Source: Pseudomonadota bacterium
GTDB taxonomy: Bacteria > Pseudomonadota > Gammaproteobacteria > Burkholderiales > Burkholderiaceae_C
Direction of reading: 5' to 3'
DNA length: 64,000 nucleotides
NCBI GenBank assembly: GCA_023442945.1
Contig: JAEZWW010000042.1
Span: 68,564 to 132,563 of the forward strand
Shown one piece after another: positions 1 through 8,527 of this stretch. The notes under the pieces were generated by a model. The model saw only the letters and a program-made list of their open reading frames with translations, had not been told where the DNA came from and made no database searches. Position 1 is the stretch's first letter. Every line of letters begins with the position of its first letter. The position numbers and the translations under genes are program-made.

Positions 1-1
1 C

Positions 2-2770
2 GCGCAGCCCGGGGCAGCGGCCAACATCGGGTCGCCCGGCGTGTCGGGTGGGACGTCCCCGAGTGCAGGGATCACGCTGATTTCTGCGATCCAAGGACCG
101 GGCGAGGCTTCGCCCAAGGTTGGCGAGTCGGTCACCGTGCGCGCCGTGGTCACCGCGTACCGCCCGGGGCTCAGCGGCTTTTTCCTGCAGGAAGAAGCGG
201 CCGATTCCGATGGCAACGACGCCACGTCCGAGGGCATCTTCGTGTTCTATGGCGGCACGAATCCGGGCGTGACCGACGCTACCGTCGGCCAGTTGGTCGA
301 GCTGAAAGCCGTGGTGGGCGAGTACCGCAATCAGACCCAGTTGGCCAACGTGACAGGCTTTGAAGTCAAAGGCCCTGCGGCGTTGCCCAACCCCGTGGTG
401 TTGACGCTGCCTGTGACCGACATGGCGGTTCTGGAGCGCTACGAGGGCATGCGTGTCGAGGTGCGCCCTGCCAGCGGGCAGCTGGTCGTGACCGACACCC
501 AAACGCTGGGCCGTTACGGCACCGTGACACTCAGCGTCGGCCAGCCACAGGTGCAGTTCACGGAAACGAACGCGCCCAGTGCCAGCGGTTTTGAGGCCTT
601 CGTCAAAGCCACCCAGCGCGGCCAGATCATCCTGGACGACGGCATCAGCGCGCAGAATCCGCCCACGGTGTACGGCCGCAACGGCCAGCCGCTGTCGGCC
701 AGCAACACCTTGCGCGCCGGTGACGCGGTGAACAGCGTGGTGGGCGTGCTCGATCAGTTCGTGGACTCTGCCGCCGCAGTGCATGAAACCAGCTACCGCG
801 TCCAGCCAACGGTTGCGCCCAACTTCAGCGGTCCCGAGCGCCCGACGGCGGCGGACTTCAAGGCTGCGGTGGGGGCGGCCGGCCTGAAGATCGCTTCCGC
901 CAACGTGCTGAACTATTTCAACGTGACCGGCGCGACCAGCGGCCCATCGCAAGTCATGTTCACCACGCCGCTGGGGAATCAGCAGGGCATTCGCGGCGCC
1001 AATAACGCGCAGGAGCTGGAACGCCAGCGCGCGAAGATCGTCGCCAACCTGGTGGGGCTGGACGCCGATATCTACGGCCTGATGGAAGTGCAGAACAATG
1101 GCTCCGGCCCCTCTGGCGCGCTGAAAGACCTGACCGATGCGCTCAACGCCAGCTCCGACAAACCCGCCGGAGCGCGCTACGACTACGTGAAGGCGCCGTT
1201 CAAGGAAGGTGCGGCCGAGGTGGCAGGCGCCGGGACCGATGCTATTACCGTGGCCATCATCTACCGCGCTGACCGTGTTCAACCCGCGGGCATGGCGGCC
1301 GTGGCCAGCCCGGTGACGTACCCGGCCTTCAGCGCCACCGGCGGCAGCCGCGTGCCTGTGGCACAGACCTTCGCTGTGCCGGTGGGTGGGGGCATGACCG
1401 ACCAGATCACGGTCGTGGTCAACCACTTCAAGTCCAAGGGCACCGTGCTTGCCAGCCCTGGCAACGCCGACCAAGGGGATGGTCAGGGCGCCAACAACGC
1501 CGCACGCGTCATGGCGGCCAATCAGCTCAAGAGCTGGCTGGATACCAACCCCACCGGGGCCACCGTCAGTAACTTGGTGCTTGTGGGCGACTTCAACGCC
1601 TACGGCAAAGAGCAGCCCATCACCACGCTGGAGGGCCATGGCTTCGTCAAGGTCAGCCAGGGTGATTCCTATTCGTTTGACGGCCTGTGGGGGTCGCTGG
1701 ACCACATCTTCGTCAGCGCGGCTTTGCAAGCGCGCGTGGGCAAGGTGGCCAAGTGGGCGATCAACGCGCAAGAGCCGGTTGCGCTGGACTACAACACCGA
1801 ATTCAACAAACCGGCCAGCTTCTACGCGGCCACGCCTTACCGGTCCAGCGACCACAACCCCATCGTGCTGGGGCTGCTGCTGGGCAATCAACCGCCTGCG
1901 ATTTCGGGTATCCCGGCTGCGCCGCGCACAGTCGTCGCCGGCCAGGCTTTTGGCCTGGACGGGGTGACCGTGTCCGATCCGGAAGGCGGTACGTTGACGC
2001 TGACGATCGCCGCGAGCAACGCGCGGCTGTTGGGTCTGATCGACGCCGATGCGGCCCAGCCGGGCCTGCAGTTGACCGGCACGCCGACCCAGATCAATGC
2101 GCTGTTGGCCCAAGCCGCGGTCATTGCCGATGGGACCGGTGCCGAGCTGACGTTCACCCTGACGGACGGCGCCACGGCACCTGTCGTGGCAAAAATGGCG
2201 TTCAACGTGACGCCCGCAGGCACCGTGGATCCGTCCAACCAGTTCAACCTGGGCATCCCGGGTCAGCAGGCGGTGACAGGCACGGTCACTGGCGGTGGCG
2301 CGACTTGCCGCGTGGTGCCGTCGCCGCAGGTGGTCACGCCAGGCGCCGCCGGTGCTCAGGGCCTGCCTCGACCCAACGCGAGCCTGCCGTATGGGATGTT
2401 CTCGCTCAAGACGCAGAACTGCGACAAGGGCGCGATGGTGACGGTCAAGCTCACCTTCCCGGTCGCGCTGCCGACCGATGCCGAGTACTGGAAGTGGGGT
2501 AGGAGCGCGGCCAACACCAGCGCGCACTGGTACCCGTTGCCGGCCAGCATCCTGGGCAACACCGTCACTTTTGCTCTGCGCGACGGCGGCCTCGGCGATG
2601 ACGACCTGAGTGCCGACGGCAACATCGTCGATCCGGGCGCACTGGTGGTGGCGGCTGCCGTTGGACCGACGCCGGTGCCAACCTTGGGGCAGTGGGGGCT
2701 GCTGCTGCTGGCGCTGTGCTTAACTGGCTTGGCCCGAAAGGGCTATGCGGGGACGGCCCGCCGCCGCTGA
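2..2770 (+). CDS. ExeM/NucH-type extracellular endonuclease, 5' end outside window
   Basis: The frame is open to the window edge, so the true start lies upstream; the GTG at 41 is only the first in-window start. About 920 residues are visible. An N-terminal OB-like/nuclease-associated region precedes an endonuclease/exonuclease/phosphatase domain with ANVLNYFN (about residue 283 counted from base 41), LMEVQNNG (345), VVNHFKSKG (458), LVGDFNAYG (514) and SSDHNPIV (601), the expected metal and catalytic motifs. A cadherin-like stretch with bacterial-surface features follows. The C terminus reads VPTLGQWG, then a hydrophobic helix and a basic end (TARRR), the layout of an IPTL-CTERM sorting tail. 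It probably degrades extracellular DNA at the cell surface or after release. Family assignment is firm; substrate preference is not visible. Confidence 0.88.
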   Translation, partial: AQPGAAANIGSPGVSGGTSPSAGITLISAIQGPGEASPKVGESVTVRAVVTAYRPGLSGFFLQEEAADSDGNDATSEGIFVFYGGTNPGVTDATVGQLVELKAVVGEYRNQTQLANVTGFEVKGPAALPNPVVLTLPVTDMAVLERYEGMRVEVRPASGQLVVTDTQTLGRYGTVTLSVGQPQVQFTETNAPSASGFEAFVKATQRGQIILDDGISAQNPPTVYGRNGQPLSASNTLRAGDAVNSVVGVLDQFVDSAAAVHETSYRVQPTVAPNFSGPERPTAADFKAAVGAAGLKIASANVLNYFNVTGATSGPSQVMFTTPLGNQQGIRGANNAQELERQRAKIVANLVGLDADIYGLMEVQNNGSGPSGALKDLTDALNASSDKPAGARYDYVKAPFKEGAAEVAGAGTDAITVAIIYRADRVQPAGMAAVASPVTYPAFSATGGSRVPVAQTFAVPVGGGMTDQITVVVNHFKSKGTVLASPGNADQGDGQGANNAARVMAANQLKSWLDTNPTGATVSNLVLVGDFNAYGKEQPITTLEGHGFVKVSQGDSYSFDGLWGSLDHIFVSAALQARVGKVAKWAINAQEPVALDYNTEFNKPASFYAATPYRSSDHNPIVLGLLLGNQPPAISGIPAAPRTVVAGQAFGLDGVTVSDPEGGTLTLTIAASNARLLGLIDADAAQPGLQLTGTPTQINALLAQAAVIADGTGAELTFTLTDGATAPVVAKMAFNVTPAGTVDPSNQFNLGIPGQQAVTGTVTGGGATCRVVPSPQVVTPGAAGAQGLPRPNASLPYGMFSLKTQNCDKGAMVTVKLTFPVALPTDAEYWKWGRSAANTSAHWYPLPASILGNTVTFALRDGGLGDDDLSADGNIVDPGALVVAAAVGPTPVPTLGQWGLLLLALCLTGLARKGYAGTARRR

Positions 2771-2790
2771 CGCACAAGGGCTGCACAAGT

Positions 2791-2812
2791 GTGCGCCGCG
2801 CTCGCGGTGCAC
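2791..2812. other. stem-loop between convergent genes
   Basis: GTGCGCCGC and GCGGTGCAC form a 9-bp stem with one G-T pair around a 4-nt loop. It sits in the 44-bp gap between the convergent nuclease and ABC ATPase genes. There is no T tract on either side, so it may slow or end transcription from both sides but is not a classic intrinsic terminator. Confidence 0.4.
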
Positions 2813-2814
2813 GC

Positions 2815-3630
2815 TCAGCGTGGAGGGTGAAGCGCAGGCACAGACGCAAGCAGCGCCCGCGTGTAATCGTGCTGCGGCGTGCTGAGCACCTGCCGCACCG
2901 GCCCGTGCTCGACGATCAGGCCGCCTTTCATCACCGCGACGTCGGCGCAGAGGTGGCTGACCACGGCCAGGTCGTGGCTGATGAAGAGGAAGGTCACCCC
3001 CTGCTGGTCGCGCAGGTCGGCCATCAGGTTGAGCACCTGCGCCTGGACCGACACGTCCAGCGCACTCACGGCTTCGTCGGCGACGATGAGCTTGGGCCGC
3101 GTGATCAGCGCGCGGGCGATGGCGATGCGTTGGCGCTGGCCGCCAGAGAATTCGTGCGGGTACTTGTCCAGCGCGTCGGTGCGCAGGCCGACGGCGGTGA
3201 GGGCTTCGGCCGCGCGTTCGCGCTGCTGGGTGCGGGAGGCGCGCTCCAGCGCCGCCGCTGGCTCGGCCACCGTGCGCCAGATGGGGCGGCGCGGGTCGAG
3301 CGAGCCATACGGGTCCTGGAACACCATCTGGAAGTCGCGCCGCGCAGCCCGCAGGGCCGCGGGCGAGAGCGCATTCACGTTCTGGCCTTCAAACAGCACT
3401 TCGCCCGAAGTCGGTGCCTCCAGCGCCATCGCCAGCCGCGCCAGCGTGCTCTTGCCCGACCCCGATTCGCCGACGATGCCCATGCTGCGCCCGGCCGTCA
3501 CCTGCAGCGACACGCCACGCAGCGCCTGCACCGCGCCCGGCGCCTTGAACAGCGATTCGCGCGGCAAAGGGTAATCGCGCGTCACATCGCGCAATTCAAG
3601 CAAAAAATGGTTCTTGCCCGTGTCCATCAT
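2815..3630 (-). CDS. oligopeptide/dipeptide ABC transporter ATP-binding protein (DppF/OppF type)
   Basis: The 271-residue protein has Walker A GESGSGKST (54-62), the signature FSGGQRQR (161-168) and Walker B LIVADE (181-186). The C-terminal EHGPVRQVL segment is usual for the peptide/nickel import ATPases. It is the last gene of a four-gene minus-strand operon and overlaps the upstream ATPase gene by 4 bp (ATGA), so translation is probably coupled. It would power import of a peptide or similar small solute with its partner ATPase and the two permeases. DppF and OppF cannot be separated from sequence, and substrate is unknown because no binding protein is encoded next to it. Confidence 0.9.
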   Translation of the reverse strand: MMDTGKNHFLLELRDVTRDYPLPRESLFKAPGAVQALRGVSLQVTAGRSMGIVGESGSGKSTLARLAMALEAPTSGEVLFEGQNVNALSPAALRAARRDFQMVFQDPYGSLDPRRPIWRTVAEPAAALERASRTQQRERAAEALTAVGLRTDALDKYPHEFSGGQRQRIAIARALITRPKLIVADEAVSALDVSVQAQVLNLMADLRDQQGVTFLFISHDLAVVSHLCADVAVMKGGLIVEHGPVRQVLSTPQHDYTRALLASVPALHPPR

Positions 3631-4637
3631 GCGCGGCCAGCTACGGTTTCAGGAGCATGCAACACCACTTCGGGGCGACTGCAGCGGAAGCTGTGGCTGC
3701 CTTCCAGGCGCACTTCCGGCGGATCGACGGTCGCGCACGCCGCGTCGGTGAACGCGCAGCGCCCGGCAAAGGGACAGCCGGTTGGCATGGCGAACAAGTC
3801 GGGCACGGTGCCGGGGATGGTGGGCAGGCGTTCGCTGCGGTGTGCCACCAAGCGCTGCGCCAGGCTGGGCCGCGCCGCCAGCAGGCCGCGTGTGTAGGGG
3901 TGGGCCGGGTGCGCAAACACGGCATCGGCCGGCCCGCGTTCGACCACGCTGCCACCGTACATCACCAGCATGCGGCGCACGTTTTGCGCGATCAGGCCCA
4001 GGTCGTGCGATATCAAGATCAGCGCCATGCCGCGTTCGGCCACCAGCTCGGCGATCAGCTGCAGGATCTGCTTTTGCACCGTGACGTCCAGCGCCGTCGT
4101 CGGCTCGTCGGCGATCAGCACGTCGGGTGCGCAGGCCAGGGCCATGGCGATCATGATGCGCTGGCGCTGGCCGCCTGAAAATTGGTGGGGGTAGCTGTCA
4201 AAGCGGCGCGCCGGGTCGGGAATACCCACGCGCTCCAGCAGCGCCAGGGCCCGCGCGCGCGCCTCGGCCAGCGGCAGGCGCTGGTGCAGGCGCAGCGGCT
4301 CCATCACCTGGTGGCCAATGCGGTGCACGGGGTTCAACGCCGTCATCGGCTCCTGAAAGATCATGGCGATGCGGGCCCCGCGGATGGCGCGCCAGTCGCG
4401 GTCGCGCAGGCCAACCAGTTCTTGCCCGTCCAGCGTCAGGCTGCCGCTGACAGTAGCGTTGTCGGGCGCCAGGCCCATCAGCGCCAGTGCCGTCATCGAC
4501 TTGCCGCAGCCCGATTCGCCGATCAGGCCGAGCATGTCGCCGCGCTCCAGCGTGAAGCTCATGTCGCGCACCGCCGGCGCGCTGCCTTGGTGGTTGTGCA
4601 GGTCGACGCGCAGGCCGCGCGCTTCAAGCAAGGGCAT
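3627..4637 (-). CDS. oligopeptide/dipeptide ABC transporter ATP-binding protein (DppD/OppD type)
   Basis: The 336-residue ATPase has Walker A GESGCGKSM (40-48), the signature FSGGQRQR (153-160) and Walker B VLIADEP (173-179). Its C-terminal extension carries the oligopeptide-transporter motif with GCPFAGRC and a further Cys, which in this subfamily is a regulatory or Fe-S-binding region. It lies 5 bp downstream of the permease gene and overlaps the next ATPase gene by 4 bp. The two ATPases form the usual heterodimer of Dpp/Opp importers on the cytoplasmic side of the inner membrane. Confidence 0.9.
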   Translation of the reverse strand: MPLLEARGLRVDLHNHQGSAPAVRDMSFTLERGDMLGLIGESGCGKSMTALALMGLAPDNATVSGSLTLDGQELVGLRDRDWRAIRGARIAMIFQEPMTALNPVHRIGHQVMEPLRLHQRLPLAEARARALALLERVGIPDPARRFDSYPHQFSGGQRQRIMIAMALACAPDVLIADEPTTALDVTVQKQILQLIAELVAERGMALILISHDLGLIAQNVRRMLVMYGGSVVERGPADAVFAHPAHPYTRGLLAARPSLAQRLVAHRSERLPTIPGTVPDLFAMPTGCPFAGRCAFTDAACATVDPPEVRLEGSHSFRCSRPEVVLHAPETVAGRA

Positions 4638-4642
4638 GCGCT

Positions 4643-5518
4643 TTAGCTCCGGCGGTTCAGACGCGGGTCGAGCACGTCGCGCAGCCCGTCGCCCAGCAGG
4701 TTGAGGCCCAACACCGACAGGGCGATCGCCACGCCCGGCCAGACGGCGAGCAGGGGCGCGTCAAACATCAGCGTTTGCGCTTCGGCCAGCATGCGGCCCC
4801 AGCTGGGCTGCGGCGGCTGCGTGCCCAGGCCCAGGTAGGACAGCGCGGCTTCGGCGAGGATGGCGACAGCAAAGCGGATGGTGGCCTGCACGATCAGCAC
4901 CGCCAGGATGTTGGGCAGCACATGCTCGAAGGTGATGGCCCATGGGCCCTTGCCGCAGGCGCGAGCGGCCAGCACGTAGTCACGGCTCCACACCGCGTTG
5001 GCGGCGGCGCGGGTGATGCGCGCAAAGGTCGGGATGTTGTAGATGCCGATGGCGATGATCGCGTTGACGATGCCCGGCCCGTACACGGCGGTGAGCATGA
5101 TGGCCGACAGGATGGCCGGGAAGGCAAAGCCGAAGTCGGACACGCGCATGATGGCTTCTTCGACCCAGCCGCGCTGCGCGGCCGCCAGCAGGCCCAGCGC
5201 CGTGCCGATGACCAGACCGATGCCCACGGCGATGACGCCGACCAGGATCGAGGCGCGCGCGCCCACCAACAGCAGCGACACCACGTCACGCCCGTAAGCG
5301 TCGGTGCCCAGCCAGTGCCGCGCGGACGGCGGCAGCAGCTTGTCGTCCATCACGACGTCGAAGACGGAGTAGGGCGTCCACAGGTAGGACAGCGCGGCCG
5401 TGGCCAGCAGCAACAGCGTCAGCACGCCGCCGATGACAAAGCCCGGGTGGCGGCGCGCGCGCTGCCAGAAATCCGGTGCGGCGCGGGTGACGGTGGCGGG
5501 CAGGGCGGTGCTGTTCAT
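4643..5518 (-). CDS. peptide-type ABC transporter permease (DppC/OppC type)
   Basis: This 291-residue inner-membrane protein has an N-terminal membrane helix (around residues 28-50) followed by LLPPSARHWLGTDAYGRDV, the hallmark of DppC-type permeases just before the transmembrane domain. The EAA loop that contacts the ATPase reads AARACGKGPWAI. The start ATG at 5518 gives the normal family length. It pairs with the DppB-type permease encoded 115 bp upstream; that gap holds a copy of repeat A, which is unusual inside an operon. Confidence 0.9.
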   Translation of the reverse strand: MNSTALPATVTRAAPDFWQRARRHPGFVIGGVLTLLLLATAALSYLWTPYSVFDVVMDDKLLPPSARHWLGTDAYGRDVVSLLLVGARASILVGVIAVGIGLVIGTALGLLAAAQRGWVEEAIMRVSDFGFAFPAILSAIMLTAVYGPGIVNAIIAIGIYNIPTFARITRAAANAVWSRDYVLAARACGKGPWAITFEHVLPNILAVLIVQATIRFAVAILAEAALSYLGLGTQPPQPSWGRMLAEAQTLMFDAPLLAVWPGVAIALSVLGLNLLGDGLRDVLDPRLNRRS

Positions 5519-5549
5519 GCCCGTTGTGTCCCTGGGTTGAAACGGTCGG

Positions 5550-5613
5550 ATTTCAAGCCAAATCGCCCTCTGGCCCTACAGCAGATTGCGCAGCCAGCTA
5601 TCAAAAGTGTAGT
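5550..5613 (-). repeat. repeat A copy 1, inside the peptide transporter operon
   Basis: The + strand reads GGCCCTACAG, then TTGCGCAGCCAGCTATCAAAA. Taking the + orientation of the repeat as TAGTAGCTGC..TGCGCA..TGTAGGGC, this copy is reversed. It fills most of the 115-bp gap between the two permease genes and could alter operon mRNA stability or structure. Confidence 0.7.
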
Positions 5614-5633
5614 GAATGCGGTGGACGACATGC

Positions 5634-6602
5634 TCAGATCTCGCTCGCTTTCACGCGCGGGTCGATCACCGCGTACAGCACGTCCACCACGAAGTTGACC
5701 ATCACGACCATGGCCGCCAGCAGCATCACGCAGTTGCGCACCACGACCACGTCGCGGTTGGCGATGCTCTGGAAGATCAGGCGGCCCAGGCCGGGCAGGT
5801 AGAACACGTTTTCGACCACGATGGTGCCGGCCAGCAGTTCGGCAAATTGCAGGCCCATGACGGTGATCACCGGGATCATGGCGTTGCGCAGCACGTGGCC
5901 CCAGAGCGCGGCACGCTGCGACAGGCCTTTGGCGCGCGCGGTGCGCACGAAGTCTTCGCGCAGCACCTCCAGCACGGCCGAACGGGTGAAGCGCGCCAGG
6001 ATCGCTGCCTGCACCACGGCCAGGGCCACGGCCGGCAGGATCAGCGCCTTCAAGCCTTCCCACAGGCCGGCCCACACACCGTCGTCGAAATACCAGCCGT
6101 CAAAGCCGCCGGCGGAAAACCATTGCAGCTTGACCGAAAACAGCAGGATCAGCAGCATCGCGAACCAGAAGTTGGGGATGGCGATGCCGATCTGCGCCAG
6201 GCTCATCAAGCCCACGTCGCCCGCCCGGTTGTGGTGCGACGCGGCGTACACGCCGGCCAGCAGCGCCAGCACGGTGGTCAGCGCCATCGCCATCACCGCC
6301 AGCGGCACCGTGAGCTGCAGGCGTTCGCCAATCAGCTCAACCACCGGCGTGCCGTAGGTGTAGGAATTGCCCATGTCGCCATGCAGTAGGCCGCGCAGCC
6401 ATTCGCCGTAGCGCTGGGCGGCCGGGCGGTCCAGGCCCAGCTCGGTCGCCTTGGCGGCCACGGCGGCCGGGTCGGCGTCGGGGCCCATCAGGACCTGAGC
6501 GGCGTTGCCGGGCAGCACTTCCAGCACGCCAAACACGATCACGCTGGTCACCAACAAGGTGGCGATCAGCGTGAGGATGCGCTTGAAGAGGAAAAGGCTC
6601 AT
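5634..6602 (-). CDS. peptide-type ABC transporter permease (DppB/OppB type)
   Basis: The 322-residue polytopic permease begins MSLFLFKRILTLIATLLVTS, the typical DppB N-terminal helix. It has PLAVMAMALTT and the EAA loop region VRTARAKGLSQRAALWGHVL. It is the first gene of the operon and is transcribed away from the ferredoxin gene; 119 bp separate the two starts. Normally a substrate-binding protein gene (dppA/oppA) precedes dppB, but here the preceding gene is a divergent ferredoxin, so the binding protein must be encoded elsewhere if the system works. Confidence 0.9.
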   Translation of the reverse strand: MSLFLFKRILTLIATLLVTSVIVFGVLEVLPGNAAQVLMGPDADPAAVAAKATELGLDRPAAQRYGEWLRGLLHGDMGNSYTYGTPVVELIGERLQLTVPLAVMAMALTTVLALLAGVYAASHHNRAGDVGLMSLAQIGIAIPNFWFAMLLILLFSVKLQWFSAGGFDGWYFDDGVWAGLWEGLKALILPAVALAVVQAAILARFTRSAVLEVLREDFVRTARAKGLSQRAALWGHVLRNAMIPVITVMGLQFAELLAGTIVVENVFYLPGLGRLIFQSIANRDVVVVRNCVMLLAAMVVMVNFVVDVLYAVIDPRVKASEI

Positions 6603-6721
6603 GCGGCGGCGTCGGGTGTGGCGGCATTATCAGCACAAAGCTTGCGGCATTCGGCCACTGCCAATGGGTGGTTGCGTGCGGCGGCGGATAATTCAGGCTT
6701 GCTTTGCCGGAGAGTGAACCC

Positions 6722-6976
6722 ATGGCGCTGATGATCACCGACGAGTGCATCAACTGCGACGTCTGCGAACCCGAATGCCCCAACGAGGCGATCTCGATGG
6801 GCGAAGAGATCTACGTCATCGACCCCGCTAAGTGCACCGAATGCGTTGGCCATTTTGGCGAGCCGCAGTGTGTGCAGGTGTGCCCGGTGGAATGCATCCC
6901 GGTCAACCCCGAGCACGTCGAGACCCAGGAAATCCTGTGGGTCAAGTACCGCAGGCTGGTCGGGGTGAAGGGCTGA
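6722..6976 (+). CDS. YfhL-type 2[4Fe-4S] ferredoxin
   Basis: The 84-residue acidic protein starts at ATG 6722 after a GGAGAG ribosome-binding site; an upstream in-frame TTG at 6704 is less likely. It has the first cluster motif CINCDVCEPECP and the second CTECVGHFGEPQCVQVCP. The spaced second motif is the Allochromatium/YfhL type. It should be a soluble low-potential electron carrier; its partner enzyme is not visible. Its stop lies 12 bp from the end of convergent pth. Confidence 0.9.
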   Translation: MALMITDECINCDVCEPECPNEAISMGEEIYVIDPAKCTECVGHFGEPQCVQVCPVECIPVNPEHVETQEILWVKYRRLVGVKG

Positions 6977-6988
6977 GGCCGCCCGCGC

Positions 6989-7651
6989 TCAGCCGGCGTT
7001 GCTGGGGTCGTCACCGCCGGTTTTTTCGGCCTTTTGCTCGGGCGACGGCGGTTCCTTGCGCGGCGGCTTCGGACGTGGCGGTTTGGCGGTGTGAATGATT
7101 TGCGTGGCTTTGGTCATGTCGCCGCGCACCAGATCGGGGAAGGCCTTCACGGCGCGGTCGATGGTTTGCTCGATCCCGATCATTTCGTCCTCGGGCGGGC
7201 GGCGCAGCACCCAGCCCACGACCTCAGACCGGTTGCCCGGGTGGCCGATGCCGATGCGCAGGCGCCAGTAGTCGGTCGCCCCCAGCTGCGCGTGGATGTC
7301 GCGCAAGCCGTTGTGGCCGGCGTGGCCGCCGCCTTGCTTGAGCTTGGCCTCGCCAGCAGGCAGGTCCAGTTCGTCGTGCGCCACCAGAATCTCCTCGGGC
7401 GCGATCTTGTAAAAGCGCGCCAATGCGGCGACCGACTTGCCCGACAGGTTCATGAAGGTCTGTGGTTCGAGCAGCCACACCGTTTGCCCGCCGACCGTGG
7501 TGCGCGCCACCAGGCCGTGGTAGCCGCGCTCGGCCACCAGGCGCACACCCAGCGCGTGGGCCACGTTGTCGATCCACCAGAAACCGGCGTTGTGGCGGGT
7601 GGTTTCGTATTCGGGCCCCGGGTTGCCCAGGCCCACGAAGAGTTTGATCAT
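6989..7651 (-). CDS. pth: peptidyl-tRNA hydrolase
   Basis: The 220-residue protein starts MIKLFVGLGNPGPEYE at ATG 7651. It has the catalytic-region motifs TRHNAGFWW (His near residue 20), FMNLSGKSV and LVAHDELDLP with the catalytic Asp, and GGHAGHNGLRD. It frees tRNA from peptidyl-tRNA dropped by stalled ribosomes. The C terminus has a long Pro/Lys-rich tail after the folded domain, longer than in E. coli. It lies downstream of rplY in the usual betaproteobacterial order, separated from it by an intrinsic terminator, so it probably has its own promoter. Confidence 0.96.
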   Translation of the reverse strand: MIKLFVGLGNPGPEYETTRHNAGFWWIDNVAHALGVRLVAERGYHGLVARTTVGGQTVWLLEPQTFMNLSGKSVAALARFYKIAPEEILVAHDELDLPAGEAKLKQGGGHAGHNGLRDIHAQLGATDYWRLRIGIGHPGNRSEVVGWVLRRPPEDEMIGIEQTIDRAVKAFPDLVRGDMTKATQIIHTAKPPRPKPPRKEPPSPEQKAEKTGGDDPSNAG

Positions 7652-7702
7652 GCAAGGATTATCTGTGCTAGGGCGGTGCAGTATCAGCGGACTCAGCACC
7701 CA

Positions 7703-7732
7703 AGAAAAACGGCCCGCACGTGGCGGGCCGTT
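7703..7732 (-). terminator. intrinsic terminator downstream of rplY
   Basis: On the minus strand AACGGCCCGC and GCGGGCCGTT form a perfect 10-bp stem around a short CACGT-type loop, followed directly by TTTTTC. It is placed between rplY and pth and should end rplY transcripts. Confidence 0.85.
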
Positions 7733-7795
7733 GGAGCGGAGCGGTGCAGGGCCCACACGGGGCGCCTGTGCCGCCAGCGCTGAAGCGAAGAAGGC

Positions 7796-8434
7796 TTACT
7801 TCTTGTCGCCTTCGGCAGCGGGCGCGTCTGCGGCCGGGGCGGCAGCGGCGTCGGCTTCGGGCTCGGCAGCAGCCGGCATCACCACGGACACCAGCACGGT
7901 GTCTTCGGCGCTGTGGCCGTGCAGAACGGCTTCCACGCCCTTGGGCAGGGTGATGTCCTTGAGCGTCAGGGTCTGGCCCTTTTCCAGCTTGGACAGGTCG
8001 ACCTCGATGGCTTCTGGCAGGTCAGCCGGCAGGCAGGTCACGGACAGTTCGGTCAGGATGTGGTTGACCAGGGCCTTGTCGGTCTTGACGGCGTTGGACT
8101 CTTCCTCGCCCACATAGCGCAGCGGCACCTTCATGTGGATCTTCTGCTTGGCCGACACGCGCTGGAAGTCGATGTGCAGCACTTGCTGGCGGAACGGGTG
8201 GACCTGCAGATCGCGCAGCAGCACTTTGCTGGACTTACCACCGAGGTCCATGTCCAGGATGGACGAGTGGAAGGCTTCTTTCTTCAGTGCTTGCCACAGG
8301 GCGTTGTGGTCCAGCTCGATCAGCTGGGGCTCGCCCTCACCACCATAAACAATGCCAGGCACCTTGCCAGCATTGCGCAGACGGCGGCTCGCACCCGTAC
8401 CCTGCTTTGCGCGCTCAAAAGCGACGAATTTCAT
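7796..8434 (-). CDS. rplY: 50S ribosomal protein L25/general stress protein Ctc, long form
   Basis: The 212-residue protein starts MKFVAFERAKQGTGASRRLR at ATG 8434. The N-terminal half is the 5S rRNA-binding L25 domain (GKVPGIVYGG, then a conserved LDHNALWQAL). The C-terminal half is the TL5/Ctc beta domain (VTCLPADLPEAIEVDLS), ending in an Ala/Asp/Glu-rich tail. It binds 5S rRNA in the large subunit. It follows prs after a 93-bp gap and is closed by a strong terminator. Confidence 0.95.
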   Translation of the reverse strand: MKFVAFERAKQGTGASRRLRNAGKVPGIVYGGEGEPQLIELDHNALWQALKKEAFHSSILDMDLGGKSSKVLLRDLQVHPFRQQVLHIDFQRVSAKQKIHMKVPLRYVGEEESNAVKTDKALVNHILTELSVTCLPADLPEAIEVDLSKLEKGQTLTLKDITLPKGVEAVLHGHSAEDTVLVSVVMPAAAEPEADAAAAPAADAPAAEGDKK

Positions 8435-8527
8435 GTGATTACTCCTGATGGGGCCGACCGCGACCAGTGCGACCCCGATTGAAAAAGCCGCGCTGCCGGA
8501 CATCGGCGCGCGGCGCTTGCCGTTCGC

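Noticed and set aside
2692..3897. 401-residue + strand frame over the ABC ATPase genes
   Set aside because: Antisense shadow of two clear ATPase genes with low-complexity composition.
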